From: an uncultured Lachnospiraceae bacterium
Lineage (GTDB): Bacteria > Bacillota > Clostridia > Lachnospirales > Lachnospiraceae
NCBI GenBank assembly: GCA_910579505.1
Contig: CAJTTZ010000010.1
Coordinates: forward strand, 1 to 64,000
Reading direction: 5' to 3'
DNA length: 64,000 bases
Numbering within the stretch: the first letter of the stretch is position 1; every line of letters starts with the position of its first letter. Positions 49,717-59,267 of the stretch are shown in pieces. The notes below the pieces were generated by a model that was given only the letters and a program-made list of their open reading frames with translations, searched no databases and was not told where the DNA came from. Made by a program: the position numbers and the translations under genes.

Positions 49717-51978
49717 TTACTTATTCGCCTTCACAAGCTTCGTACGGAACACATACCAGAGCGCGCCTGTCAGGCAGATGGAAGAATACGTACCGCAGAT
49801 GATACCAGCCATCAGAGGCAGGGCGAACTCCCGGATGGAGGAAACGCCGAACACTTCCAGGGCCGCCACCATGAAGAAAGTGGTCAGGGAAGTAAAGATA
49901 CTTCTCGTGAGCGTCTGGGTGATACTCCTGTTGACCATCTCCTCCAGACCTTCCTTACTCCGCATCCCGCGCAGATTCTCACGCACACGGTCAAAAATAA
50001 CGATGGTGGCGTTGATAGAGTAACCGACAATCGTCAGCATACACGCGATAAAGGTATTTCCCACGGACACCCTCACAATCGCGTAGAACGCCAGCACCAC
50101 CAGCACATCGTGCAGCAGTGCAATCACAGAGCTTGCGCCGAAGCGGATATCCTTAAAGCGGAACCAGATATACAGAAGCATCAGCACCGTGGACACCAGA
50201 ATCGCCTTGATCGCCCCTGACTGCATCTCAGAGCTGATCGTCGCGCTGATGGTTTCCGCCGTGATACTGTTCTCATCCACACCGAAGTTATTTACCATCA
50301 CATCGTTAAATGCTTCTCTCTCCTGCACATTTAACGTCCTTGTCTTTATAATAATATCGTTGGAGCCGGCCACCTTCGTACTCATCACGTTGCCGTCGCC
50401 GGTGATCTTCTCGATGTGGGGAACGATCTGCGCGTCGATCTCCTCAATACTCATATCCTCATTCAAAGTCATGGTTGTGGAAGTACCGCCCACAAAGTCA
50501 AGACTGTAGTTCATCGTCATGCCGATGCTGGACTTATTGATACCCATAGCCACAAACCCTGCAAGGATCGCAGCGATGGAAATACCGAAGAACACGTATC
50601 TTTTGGAGAGGAAGTTGATGGTCTTTCTCTCCTTCGCCACACCGTACGCCTTCTCGCTCTGGATACCCAGCGCATAGAAGATATTCACCAGGAACTTCGT
50701 CACCACAAGGGCTGTAAACATGGAAATGATAATACCTAACATCAAGGTAATGGAAAAGCCCTTGATCGTGCCGCTTCCCATGAAATAAAGAACCAGACCT
50801 GCAATCAGGGTGGTGATATTGCCGTCCAGAATCGCGGACAAGGCCTTCTGGAAACCGATCTTAATCGCATTCTGCACACCCTTTCCTGCCGCGATCTCCT
50901 CTCGGATACGGGCGAAGATAATCACGTTCGCATCTACCGCCATACCGACAGTCAGAATAATACCCGCAATACCGGGCAGGGTTAATGTCACCTCAAAGGC
51001 ATACATCAGGATGATCATAAGCTCCGTATACAGGCACAGCGCCAGAGACGCCGCAAATCCTGCCGCATAGTATACCCCAATCATGAAAACGACCACCAGC
51101 GCAAAACCGACTGCCGCCGCAATCAGGCTGGTCTGGATCGCCGCCGAACCAAGCTGTGCCCCCACCACGTTGGAACGCAGTTCTTCCAGTTCCAGCTTCA
51201 GTCCGCCGATACGGATGGTGGATGCAAGCTGCTCCGCCTCCGCCGCCGTACTCTGCCCCGTGATAACCGCGTTTCCGTCGGTGATCGCCGAGATAACGTT
51301 CGGCACGCTCACAAATGCGTCGTCATAGTAAATCGCAATGGTCTCACCGCGCTCATACGCCCTGGTCGTCGCCTCCGCGAAAGCCTGTTTGCCCGCTTCG
51401 TTAAAAGAAAGTGAAACCACATTTTCCAGATTGCCCATGGAATCCTGCTGGGCCCTCGCCTGGGCGCTCACAACCTCCGTGCCGGAGAGAACGATAGAGC
51501 CGTCCGCCTGCAGTTCCTCAATCGTCTTTGTCAGCTGATACTGGGGAATCAGATTACCCTCAGCGTCAATCCCATAGCCCATCTCGTAGTTATTGTTGCC
51601 CTCGCTGTCTGTCTGGGCGATAAAATAGAGGCTTCCGGGTTTGCCAAGCTCCTCCAGAATTGCATTGGCATCCGTGACGCCGGGAATCTCGATATTGATT
51701 CGGTCGGCTCCCTCCTGATACACCTGTGCCTCTGTACTGTAACCGTCCACACGCTGCTGCAGCTTGTAGATGGTATCGCTCATGTCTTCCGCACTGGGAT
51801 CATCATCTCCCACCACCTGATAGGTGATGCTGACGCCGCCCGCCAGATCCAGTCCCAGCTTAATGCTTCCCGCCGCGCCCGACTTGTCCGAGCCGACGCC
51901 GAAAATTGCCGTGTAACCCAGCAAACCCAAAATCAGCACATAGACGATCAGACTGACAACCGCTCTGCTCTTTTTCAT
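49717..51978 (-). CDS. secDF: SecD-SecF fusion protein translocase subunit
   Basis: A 753-residue fused SecD and SecF protein that uses proton-motive force to help complete protein export. N-terminal helix after MKKSRAVVSLIVYVLIL, conserved LGLDLAGGVSITYQV (SecD signature), periplasmic domain, helices with the GMAVDANVIIFARIREE motif, then SecF with LDFVGGTSTTM, GYSINATIVIFDRVRENL and closing helices. GGAGAGTTAGTC precedes the ATG at 51978. Fusion is common in Firmicutes. The upstream SCIFF pair is a frequent neighbour in Clostridia. Confidence 0.95.
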   Translation of the reverse strand: MKKSRAVVSLIVYVLILGLLGYTAIFGVGSDKSGAAGSIKLGLDLAGGVSITYQVVGDDDPSAEDMSDTIYKLQQRVDGYSTEAQVYQEGADRINIEIPGVTDANAILEELGKPGSLYFIAQTDSEGNNNYEMGYGIDAEGNLIPQYQLTKTIEELQADGSIVLSGTEVVSAQARAQQDSMGNLENVVSLSFNEAGKQAFAEATTRAYERGETIAIYYDDAFVSVPNVISAITDGNAVITGQSTAAEAEQLASTIRIGGLKLELEELRSNVVGAQLGSAAIQTSLIAAAVGFALVVVFMIGVYYAAGFAASLALCLYTELMIILMYAFEVTLTLPGIAGIILTVGMAVDANVIIFARIREEIAAGKGVQNAIKIGFQKALSAILDGNITTLIAGLVLYFMGSGTIKGFSITLMLGIIISMFTALVVTKFLVNIFYALGIQSEKAYGVAKERKTINFLSKRYVFFGISIAAILAGFVAMGINKSSIGMTMNYSLDFVGGTSTTMTLNEDMSIEEIDAQIVPHIEKITGDGNVMSTKVAGSNDIIIKTRTLNVQEREAFNDVMVNNFGVDENSITAETISATISSEMQSGAIKAILVSTVLMLLYIWFRFKDIRFGASSVIALLHDVLVVLAFYAIVRVSVGNTFIACMLTIVGYSINATIVIFDRVRENLRGMRSKEGLEEMVNRSITQTLTRSIFTSLTTFFMVAALEVFGVSSIREFALPLMAGIICGTYSSICLTGALWYVFRTKLVKANK

Positions 51979-52029
51979 GACTAACTCTCCTTTTTTTCCT
52001 GATTCGAAAAACGCGACTGTGTAAATCAT

Positions 52030-53457
52030 TTAAGGAGAATGCAAAGCATTCTCTGAATCATCGCTGCCGAGCGATGATTCCTCATCGGCAAGCGCTGCTT
52101 TTATCATAATCGCACATTCAACACGTTTCCGCTGCAGTTTGCACCCCAGCTCATAGGAACCGTTCACATCGCCGCTCTCATGGTAAGCGTTCGCCGCGCA
52201 GCCGCCGCTGCAATAAAATTTTGCGAAACAATCCCTGCATTCCTTCTTTGCATAGACATTGCACGCCTTAAACTGATCCCGGATATCCCCGCGCACAATC
52301 CCCTCGTACACATTTCCCATGAGAAACTCCTCCTGTCCCACAAACTGATGACAGGGATAAAGATCTCCCCAGGGGGTAACCGCAAGATATTCCGTCCCCG
52401 ACCCGCAGCCTGACAATCTCTTTGCCACGCATGGGCCACCTTCTAAATCTATCATAAAATGAAAGAATTGAAAACCCTTTCCTTCCTTTTTTCTTCGAAT
52501 ATATTCCAGCGCAAGCCTGTCGTACTCTGAAAGGAGCTTGGGCACATCCTCCATGCGAAGCGCGTAATCCTCCTTTTTGTCCGCCACCACTGGCTCCACG
52601 GAGATCTGTTCAAAGCCTTCATCGGCCAAATGAATCACATCCTCGGAAAAATCCGTGTTGTTGTGGGTGTAAGTTCCCCTGACATAGTAATTCATCTGAT
52701 TCCTGCTCTCAGCTGCCTTCTTATATTTCGGAAGAATCTCATCATAGCTGCCCTGCCCGCCGCGGTGTGGACGCATCAGGTCGTGTATTTCCTTTCTGCC
52801 GTCTATACTTAAAACAAGATTTGACATTTCCTTATTGGCAAATTCCAGAATCTCATCGTCGAGCAGCACGCCGTTAGTGGTCAGCGTAAAGCGGAATTTC
52901 TTATGGTGCGGCTCCTCAAGCGACCTGCCGTAAGCCACCAGGTCCTTCACCACCTGCCAGTTCATAAGCGGCTCCCCGCCAAAGAAATCCACTTCCAGAT
53001 TCACCCGGCTGCCGGAATTTGCCACAAGGAAGTCAAGCGCCTTCTTTCCCACTTCCAGACTCATTAACGCCCGTCTGCCGTGGTATTCTCCCTCCCCCGC
53101 GAAGCAATATTTACAGGCCAGGTTGCAGTCGTGGGCAATATGCAGGCAGAGCGCCTTTACGACAGTCTCCCGGTTTTTAAAGGCGTCTATGTAATTCTCG
53201 TAGATGTCCTCGGCAAAGAGCTGTCCCTGCTCTCTCAGATACAGGATCTCCTCCACCGTCTCCTCCGCCTCGGAAAGCTCCATGGAAAGCTCCTCCGCCA
53301 CCGTGCGGGCGATTTCTTCCTGCTCTTCCTTCCCCTGCCGAAGCAGCCGCTCCACGATGGGAACCGTATCGTAGGCAGGCTTGTCCATCACATGAACGCT
53401 GCCGCTGTTTACGTCCATCACAATATGATAACCGTTGCTTATATACTGATGTATCAC
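52030..53457 (-). CDS. scfB: radical SAM/SPASM maturase of the SCIFF peptide
   Basis: A 475-residue enzyme installing thioether bonds in the SCIFF peptide. The N-terminus (VIHQYISNGYHIVMDVNSG) is the RRE-like region typical of SCIFF maturases; the radical SAM cysteines are in CNLACKYCFAG; SPASM cysteines follow (CVAKRLSGCGSG; PCHQFVG; ECRDCFAKFYCSGGC). The start is a GTG at 53457 with GGAGACAGATT upstream, giving the canonical N-terminus. Lies downstream of its substrate gene with a hairpin between. Confidence 0.93.
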   Translation of the reverse strand: MIHQYISNGYHIVMDVNSGSVHVMDKPAYDTVPIVERLLRQGKEEQEEIARTVAEELSMELSEAEETVEEILYLREQGQLFAEDIYENYIDAFKNRETVVKALCLHIAHDCNLACKYCFAGEGEYHGRRALMSLEVGKKALDFLVANSGSRVNLEVDFFGGEPLMNWQVVKDLVAYGRSLEEPHHKKFRFTLTTNGVLLDDEILEFANKEMSNLVLSIDGRKEIHDLMRPHRGGQGSYDEILPKYKKAAESRNQMNYYVRGTYTHNNTDFSEDVIHLADEGFEQISVEPVVADKKEDYALRMEDVPKLLSEYDRLALEYIRRKKEGKGFQFFHFMIDLEGGPCVAKRLSGCGSGTEYLAVTPWGDLYPCHQFVGQEEFLMGNVYEGIVRGDIRDQFKACNVYAKKECRDCFAKFYCSGGCAANAYHESGDVNGSYELGCKLQRKRVECAIMIKAALADEESSLGSDDSENALHSP

Positions 53458-53484
53458 AATCTGTCTCCTCACTACTTATGGTTT

Positions 53485-53538
53485 GTTCAGCCCGCGCCCA
53501 GGCTCACTGCACTCTCAGTTCAGCCCGCGCCCAGGCTC
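53485..53538. repeat. two direct copies of a 21-base GC-rich repeat
   Basis: GTTCAGCCCGCGCCCAGGCT (+C) occurs at 53485-53505 and 53518-53538, 33 bases apart, and a partial copy (GTTCAGCCCGCGCC) lies at 53851-53864 on the other side of the SCIFF gene. A shortened TACCAGTTCAGCC also occurs near 49641. Confidence 0.6.
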
Positions 53539-53565
53539 TGGCCAAACTGTGGGTACACAATGAGA

Positions 53566-53588
53566 CCCGTCATGCGCCGCATGCCGGG
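53566..53588. terminator. hairpin between SCIFF peptide and maturase genes
   Basis: CCCG-T-CATGCG pairs with CGCATG-C-CGGG around a short loop. The T-rich tract lies on the rightward side, so for the leftward operon it more likely stabilises the peptide mRNA or attenuates maturase expression. Confidence 0.5.
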
Positions 53589-53628
53589 CCTTTCTTTTTC
53601 GCTTTAAATTGGTGCGCCGCTAAAAACC

Positions 53629-53772
53629 TTATCTCGCCTTCTCGCAGCTCTGGTTCCCTACGGTGCAGGAAGTCTTACATGCAGACTGGCAGGAAGTCTG
53701 GCACTCGCCGCAGCCGCCCTTCTTCATGGATTCCTTCAGGTCTCTGGTAGATAATGTCTTAATATGCTTCAT
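53629..53772 (-). CDS. scfA: SCIFF ranthipeptide precursor (six cysteines in forty-five residues)
   Basis: A 47-residue precursor, MKHIKTLSTRDLKESMKKGG followed by a Cys-rich core. Cysteines lie at 21, 24, 28, 32, 36 and 43, matching the conserved SCIFF pattern. AAGGAGGACACACCG precedes the ATG. SCIFF peptides are nearly universal in Clostridia and receive sulfur-to-carbon thioether links from the adjacent maturase; a quorum-type signalling role has been proposed. The gene is too short for standard ORF calling. Confidence 0.95.
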   Translation of the reverse strand: MKHIKTLSTRDLKESMKKGGCGECQTSCQSACKTSCTVGNQSCEKAR

Positions 53773-53917
53773 CGGTGTGTCCTCCTTATGTATAAACTTG
53801 CTCATAACTTTTTGTAGTATAACACAATGCCATGGGAAAGTCCAGTACCAGTTCAGCCCGCGCCATGCGCAAAACCGCCCTTTTGGCGTCCTGTGCCGCT
53901 TAACGGCCGCTGTTGGT

Positions 53918-54292
53918 TCAACTGACCATCCCGCCCAGCATGCCGCTTCCGGCGCAGAGGAAAAAGACCGTCATCATGTTTCCCGCGATATCTTCCACCC
54001 CTTTGTTGACCACCATGGATACGGCAACGAGAATGCCGAAGTACAGCACGCCCATCGCAAGCCCCCAGAGAAATTTCCTGCGTTTTTCCTTTTTCCCCGC
54101 GAGCAGGCCTGCCAGAAAAGTGACAATAATGTACACTGCAATGATGCACACGGACACCACTTTCTCGGACAATCCGAAACGGTACAGCATAAATGCGAGC
54201 AGCAGCAAAAGCCCCGCCGTCAGAATGTACGCCCCCAGCATACACTTAATCAAAAAGACCGCCTTTTCCATATAGAAATCCTTTTTACCCAT
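53918..54292 (-). CDS. TIGR04086-type four-helix membrane protein
   Basis: A 124-residue membrane protein with four predicted helices (LIKCMLGAYILTAGLLLLLA; VSVCIIAVYIIVTFLAGLLA; LWGLAMGVLYFGILVAVSMV; MTVFFLCAGSGMLGGMV). It matches the small conserved clostridial membrane protein usually found next to SCIFF and secDF. Function unknown. AAGGGGGATTTT precedes the ATG. Confidence 0.85.
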   Translation of the reverse strand: MGKKDFYMEKAVFLIKCMLGAYILTAGLLLLLAFMLYRFGLSEKVVSVCIIAVYIIVTFLAGLLAGKKEKRRKFLWGLAMGVLYFGILVAVSMVVNKGVEDIAGNMMTVFFLCAGSGMLGGMVS

Positions 54293-54353
54293 AAAATCCC
54301 CCTTGTCCTTTCAGCACTCTCTTGTAAATATGTATTCCCCCGCGCATAAAAAC

Positions 54354-54382
54354 TTGACACAATCTTATTCTTATAATAATAT
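54354..54382 (+). promoter_or_regulatory. promoter of the CNNM/CBS gene
   Basis: TTGACA (54354-54359), 17-base spacer, TAATAT (54377-54382), 37 bases before the TTG start codon at 54419. Confidence 0.75.
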
Positions 54383-54418
54383 TTTTGATTATAGATATGG
54401 TAAAGGAGTGAAAAATCA

Positions 54419-55711
54419 TTGGATACCACAGGTGTCATACAACTCGTCTCGCTGGGTGTGCTCGTATTTTTATCAGCCTTTTTCTCCTCAGCCGAGACCG
54501 CTTTTTCGACCGTTAACCGGGTGCGGCTGCGCACCTTGGCAGAGGAAGACCACAAGGGTGCTATCCGCGTGCTCGCCATTTTAGACCAGTACGGCAAAAT
54601 GCTGAGCGCCATTCTGATCGGCAATAACATCGTCAACCTGTCCGCCTCCTCCCTGATGACCACTTTCGCAATCAGTCTCTGGGGCAATAAGGCTGTGGGA
54701 ATCGCTACCGGCGTACTTACTTTTGTCATTCTGATGTTCGGCGAGATCATCCCCAAGACATGGGCAATGCAGCGGGCAGAGCCTATTGCACTCATGTTCA
54801 GTCCCCTCATCCGGCTGCTGATGACGCTGCTGACACCGGTGATCTTTTTGGTGGATATGCTCTCCAACTGGATTCTAAAGCTGTTACATATCAGCTCCGA
54901 GGGAAACAATTTCAGTATCACCGAGAAAGAGCTGAAAACTTATGTGGACGTAAGCCACGAGGGCGGCGTGATTGAATCGGAGGAGCGCGCGCTCATCTAC
55001 AATGTGTTCGATTTCGGGGACACTGTCGCAAAGGATATTATGATCCCCCGTATCCAGATGACCACGGTACCTTTAACCGCCACCTACCAGGAACTGCTCT
55101 CCACATTCCAGTCCTGCATGTTTACACGGCTTCCTGTCTATGACGGGGATCCCGACCATATCATCGGCATTGTCAACATCAAAGATTTTATACTGGTAAA
55201 AGACAAGGAAAAGTTCAGCCTCAAGAAGATTTTGCGCGAGGCTTACTATACTTATGAGTACAAGAACATATCGGATCTGTTGATGGAAATCCGGGAAAAA
55301 TCCTGCAATATTGCTTTCGTCTTAAGCGAGTACGGCGCAACGGTCGGCATGATTACGATGGAGGACATCATTGAAGAACTCGTAGGTGAAATCCGCGATG
55401 AGTACGATGCGGACGAGGAAGAACTGATTCAGGAGACAGAAGAAGGACAGTATCTGGTAGAAGGCGGCATGAAACTGAACGACATAAACGACGCCCTGAA
55501 CATCTCTCTGGAATCTGAAGACTATGATTCCATCGGCGGCCTGATGATCGAAAAGCTTGACCGTCTGCCGCAGGATCAGGAGACCATCACTTTGGAGAAC
55601 GGTATCACCCTGCGGGCATGCGGCGTTCAGGACAATCATATTGTGAAAGTGTTAATCACCCTTCCGCCCGAAGACGAGCCAGAAGGGGAACAAGCATCTG
55701 AGGAGTCCTGA
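54419..55711 (+). CDS. CNNM/HlyC-CorC family membrane protein with CBS pair
   Basis: A 430-residue protein: DUF21/CNNM membrane domain (about 1-195) with helices and FFSSAETAFSTVNRVRLRTL and GEIIPKTWAMQRAEPIA signatures, a CBS pair (about 205-330: DIMIPRIQMTTVPL; FVLSEYGATVGMITMEDI) and a C-terminal CorC/HlyC domain (about 345-415). Members move or regulate magnesium or other cations. It uses a TTG start with AAAGGAGTG upstream. Its end overlaps the convergent phosphatase gene by 56 bases. Confidence 0.9.
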   Translation: MDTTGVIQLVSLGVLVFLSAFFSSAETAFSTVNRVRLRTLAEEDHKGAIRVLAILDQYGKMLSAILIGNNIVNLSASSLMTTFAISLWGNKAVGIATGVLTFVILMFGEIIPKTWAMQRAEPIALMFSPLIRLLMTLLTPVIFLVDMLSNWILKLLHISSEGNNFSITEKELKTYVDVSHEGGVIESEERALIYNVFDFGDTVAKDIMIPRIQMTTVPLTATYQELLSTFQSCMFTRLPVYDGDPDHIIGIVNIKDFILVKDKEKFSLKKILREAYYTYEYKNISDLLMEIREKSCNIAFVLSEYGATVGMITMEDIIEELVGEIRDEYDADEEELIQETEEGQYLVEGGMKLNDINDALNISLESEDYDSIGGLMIEKLDRLPQDQETITLENGITLRACGVQDNHIVKVLITLPPEDEPEGEQASEES

Positions 55712-56324
55712 TCATCATATCCTCCCTCGCGCCTTCGCTTCGGAGTTTTTCCTCGGTGCGGAACCCCCATGTTACGCTGATACACGGCAGCGACGCATTT
55801 TTTGCCGTCTGGATATCCACCTCGGAATCTCCCACGTAGACTGCGCGGGAAGCGTCACATCCAAGCTCACGAAGCGCCCGGTACACCGTATCGGGCGCAG
55901 GTTTTCTCTTTACTTTGGCACTTTCCCCGATTGACACCGGGATAAATTCCCCGAAATACTTTTTGCAAAGTTTCTTGACCGCACCGTCAAATTTATTGGA
56001 GACAACCGCCAGATGATAGCCCTCTGACTTTAGCGCGGCAAGCATCCCCGGCACGCCATCATAAGGTTTTGTCTTATCCTCGCAATGCGCGGCATAATGC
56101 GCCTTAAAGGCGGCCAAAGCCGCCTCATAGTCGGGATTTTCCACCCCCTGCGGTATGCTGCGCTCCAAAAGCTTCGGCGCGCCGTTTCCCACAAAGCTTC
56201 GAACTTCGTCAATCGTATGCCGGGGAAAGCCAAACGTTTCCATCGCATAATTGACGCTGTCCGTCAAATCCTCAAGCGTATCTAAGAGCGTCCCGTCTAA
56301 ATCAAAGATAACCGTGTCTGTCAT
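55656..56324 (-). CDS. HAD-superfamily phosphatase (phosphoglycolate phosphatase-like)
   Basis: A 222-residue HAD hydrolase: DTVIFDLDGTLLDTLEDLTD (motif I), a helical cap, AVVSNKFD (motif II) and YVGDSEVDIQTAKNAS (motif IV), fitting Gph/PpaX-type enzymes. GGAAGGAAAGAAAGCGGC precedes the ATG at 56324. The substrate may be phosphoglycolate or pyrophosphate; sequence does not decide. Confidence 0.88.
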   Translation of the reverse strand: MTDTVIFDLDGTLLDTLEDLTDSVNYAMETFGFPRHTIDEVRSFVGNGAPKLLERSIPQGVENPDYEAALAAFKAHYAAHCEDKTKPYDGVPGMLAALKSEGYHLAVVSNKFDGAVKKLCKKYFGEFIPVSIGESAKVKRKPAPDTVYRALRELGCDASRAVYVGDSEVDIQTAKNASLPCISVTWGFRTEEKLRSEGAREDMMIRTPQMLVPLLARLRAEG

Positions 56325-56419
56325 GCCGCTTTCTTTCCTTCCTGTCCGAGATTTACGCAGCCTGCTTTTCTTCTGCTCTCCCAAGACCCGCCATTGCGCC
56401 TCCGGGCATTCCGCCTGTC

Positions 56420-57349
56420 TCAGCTTGGCTCTACGAGATTCAGAATCGCCTCGATCTCCGCCCCATTGTCCGGCGCAGGCTCCAGAATTTCATGCTTGCC
56501 GTCCTGCGTCACTCTGGCGATCATATTGCCGTCATTGGTATTTTCCATCGTAAAATACAGCACCTCTTCCGTGTCCCGCTTAAAGACGGCATAAACCCGG
56601 TAGCACAGCCCCTTTTTATTTGTCTCGTCGGGCATGTCCAGACGCGTAAGCTGTATCGTGTCCGTAAGGTTTAACGTCATAAAGGAGAAGTCCTCCGCCC
56701 TGCAGCCGCTCTTCTTTCCCTTCGGATATACTTCGTCGTAAAATTGCAGAAGAAGCGCGCCCTCCTCCTGCTGCAGCCTCTTTAACCCCTCTTCTTTCTG
56801 CTCGAACAGGAACTTCGGCAGAAGGAATAGGGATACCCTGTTATGGGCAAAATCCTGAAACTGCTCCTGCGTCAGCTGGACGGTCTTCATCTGCCCGACC
56901 GCCTTTCTGCGCTTTTCCGCTATCTCTAACACCGACTGGTTTAAGACCAGAATGCCGGTAAAGGGATTGACAACGACCTCCGCCACCTTATCCTGGTTTG
57001 CAGAAACCATGGAAATAACCCCCATAAAGGGCATTGCCATCACCATGGGGCTCTTCTTATCCTCGGGGATCTGCCCCGGCGAAGTAAAGATGGGAAGTGC
57101 CTGTTCTCCCGTCTCCTTGCGAAGCAGGCACGGCACAATCTTCGTGTCCTTCGGGAACTGCACCGGCTTTCCCGCTTTCAGCTGTTCCATAATTTCCGGG
57201 TCCATATCCTTTGGTGGAATTGCCGGCACCAGCACAATGGATTTCTCCAAAAGCTCCATCACCTTCACATAGCTGTCTCTCTCTTTATCCGAGCGAAAAG
57301 CCGCTATCGCCTCTTCCAGCGCCTTGTTATCTATTTTCTGCTCCGCCAT
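56420..57349 (-). CDS. SseB-family protein
   Basis: A 309-residue cytoplasmic protein with an N-terminal SseB-like domain (ALEEAIAAFRSDKERDSYVK; LPIFTSPGQIPED; VVNPFTGILVLNQSVLE) and a C-terminal half of unknown type. Members were first linked to serine sensitivity, and the molecular role is unclear. Lies 24 bases past aspS, same direction. Confidence 0.75.
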   Translation of the reverse strand: MAEQKIDNKALEEAIAAFRSDKERDSYVKVMELLEKSIVLVPAIPPKDMDPEIMEQLKAGKPVQFPKDTKIVPCLLRKETGEQALPIFTSPGQIPEDKKSPMVMAMPFMGVISMVSANQDKVAEVVVNPFTGILVLNQSVLEIAEKRRKAVGQMKTVQLTQEQFQDFAHNRVSLFLLPKFLFEQKEEGLKRLQQEEGALLLQFYDEVYPKGKKSGCRAEDFSFMTLNLTDTIQLTRLDMPDETNKKGLCYRVYAVFKRDTEEVLYFTMENTNDGNMIARVTQDGKHEILEPAPDNGAEIEAILNLVEPS

Positions 57350-57373
57350 ATTTTATCTCCATTCCAAAATGTT

Positions 57374-59179
57374 TTACGCATTCTCTTCCTTTTCCGGCGC
57401 GGGTGTAATCGCAATCTGCAGCTCCGCAAGCTGCTTCTCATCCACCGTGCCCGGCGCCTCCGTCATCAGACAGGATGCATCCTTGATCTTCGGGAACGCG
57501 ATCACCTCACGGATGCTGTCCGCATGGGTTAAGAGCATCACAATGCGGTCAAGGCCGTAAGCAAGTCCCGCATGGGGCGGCACGCCGTACTTGAAAGCGC
57601 TTAAGAGGAAACCGAACTGCTCCCACGCCTGCTCCTTCGTAAAGCCGAGTACCTCAAACATTTTCTCCTGTATGTCGTCCTGGTGGATTCTGACGGAACC
57701 GCCGCCGAGCTCCACCCCGTTTAATACGATATCATACGCCTTTGCCCGCACCCTGCCCGGATCGGAGTCGATATACTGCCAGTCCTCCTCCATAGGCATG
57801 GTAAAAGGATGGTGCATCGCCATAAAGCGGTTCTCCTCCTCACTCCACTCAAGGAGCGGAAACTCCACAATCCAGAGGAAGTTGAACTGCGACTCGTCGA
57901 TCAGCCCCAGCTGTTTCCCAAGCTCCACGCGCAGCGCACCGAGCACGCTGTAGACAATGTTTTTCTTGTCGGCGGCAAAGAGAAGCAGATCGCCCTTTTC
58001 TCCATGCATCGCCTGTACCAGCTTATCAAGCTCCTCCTCCGTCATAAACTTCGCAAAGGAAGACTTGTAGGTGCCATCCTCCTGTACACTCAGGTAGGCA
58101 AGCCCCTTCGCGCCGTAGCCTTTCGCAAAATCCACCAGCGCGTCGATCTTTTTCCGGGGCATGGCCGCCTGTCCCTTCACATTTAAGCCGCGCACGGAGC
58201 CGCCGCTTTCCAATGCGGAGGTGAACACGCCGAAACCGCATCCCGCAACCACATCCGACACATCTGTCAGTTCCATGGCAAAGCGGGTGTCCGGCTTATC
58301 GGAACCGAAACGGTCCATCGCCTCCTGCCAAGTCATGCGCGGCAGGGGAAGCTGCACGTCGAGTCCTATCGCCTCCCTGCAGATATGCTTAATCAGCCGT
58401 TCATTCACTTCCAGCACATCATCCACATCCACAAAGGACAGCTCCATGTCCGCCTGTGTAAACTCCGGCTGCCTGTCCGCGCGCAGGTCCTCGTCCCGAA
58501 AGCACTTGGCGATCTGGAAATACCTGTCATACCCGGAGCACATCAGAAGCTGCTTGTAGAGCTGGGGCGACTGGGGCAGCGCATAGAAACTGCCCGGATG
58601 CACGCGGCTCGGCACCAGATAATCCCTTGCCCCCTCCGGCGTGGATTTACAGAGAATCGGCGTCTCAATCTCTAAAAATCCTTCCTTCGCCATAAAGTCC
58701 CGCATTTCGGAAACGATTTTACTTCTGAGCATCAGCTTTTCCTGAATATCGGGTCTTCTCAGATCCAGATAGCGGTATTTTAAGCGGATCTCCTCTTTCG
58801 TCTTTGAGTCCGCCTCCACCGGGAAGGGCGGCGTCTCGGATTCCGACAGGACGCGCACCTTGGCCGCGCGGATCTCGATCTCTCCCGTCTTCAGATTCTC
58901 GTTGACGGCGCCGGACCGTTTCTCCACCTTGCCCACAACGGCAATGACAAACTCGCTCCTCATCTTCTCCGCCTTGGCAAAAGCCTCTGCGCCGCAGTCG
59001 CTCTCCTCAAATATAATCTGCAAAATGCCGGAACGGTCGCGTAGATCCACAAAGATAATGCCGCCCTTGTTCCTCTGCTTCTGCACCCATCCCATAACAG
59101 TCACTTCTTCCCCCACATTCTGCAAGGAAAGTTCCGCACAGCGGTGCGATCTCTTTAAGCCCTTCATTGATTCTGCCAT
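57374..59179 (-). CDS. aspS: aspartyl-tRNA synthetase
   Basis: A 601-residue class II synthetase: OB-fold anticodon domain (VTVMGWVQKQRNKGGIIFVD), class II motifs (motif 2 FRDEDLRADRQPEFTQ; motif 3 GLAYGLDRIVMLL), the bacterial GAD insert in the middle and a C-terminal extension. Length fits bacterial AspS. It charges tRNA-Asp; whether it also charges tRNA-Asn is not decided here. Downstream of hisS, as is usual. Confidence 0.96.
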   Translation of the reverse strand: MAESMKGLKRSHRCAELSLQNVGEEVTVMGWVQKQRNKGGIIFVDLRDRSGILQIIFEESDCGAEAFAKAEKMRSEFVIAVVGKVEKRSGAVNENLKTGEIEIRAAKVRVLSESETPPFPVEADSKTKEEIRLKYRYLDLRRPDIQEKLMLRSKIVSEMRDFMAKEGFLEIETPILCKSTPEGARDYLVPSRVHPGSFYALPQSPQLYKQLLMCSGYDRYFQIAKCFRDEDLRADRQPEFTQADMELSFVDVDDVLEVNERLIKHICREAIGLDVQLPLPRMTWQEAMDRFGSDKPDTRFAMELTDVSDVVAGCGFGVFTSALESGGSVRGLNVKGQAAMPRKKIDALVDFAKGYGAKGLAYLSVQEDGTYKSSFAKFMTEEELDKLVQAMHGEKGDLLLFAADKKNIVYSVLGALRVELGKQLGLIDESQFNFLWIVEFPLLEWSEEENRFMAMHHPFTMPMEEDWQYIDSDPGRVRAKAYDIVLNGVELGGGSVRIHQDDIQEKMFEVLGFTKEQAWEQFGFLLSAFKYGVPPHAGLAYGLDRIVMLLTHADSIREVIAFPKIKDASCLMTEAPGTVDEKQLAELQIAITPAPEKEENA

Positions 59180-59267
59180 AATCGTGTTTTCCTCTCTTTG
59201 TCCCTTTCATGCGCAGGCAATTGCGAAACGCGTCTTTGCGCTAATATAATTGTGCAAATAGGATTGC

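Noticed and set aside
54250..54921. Leftward frame opposite the CNNM/CBS gene
   Set aside because: Antisense to a clear membrane protein, with no ribosome site or recognisable motif.
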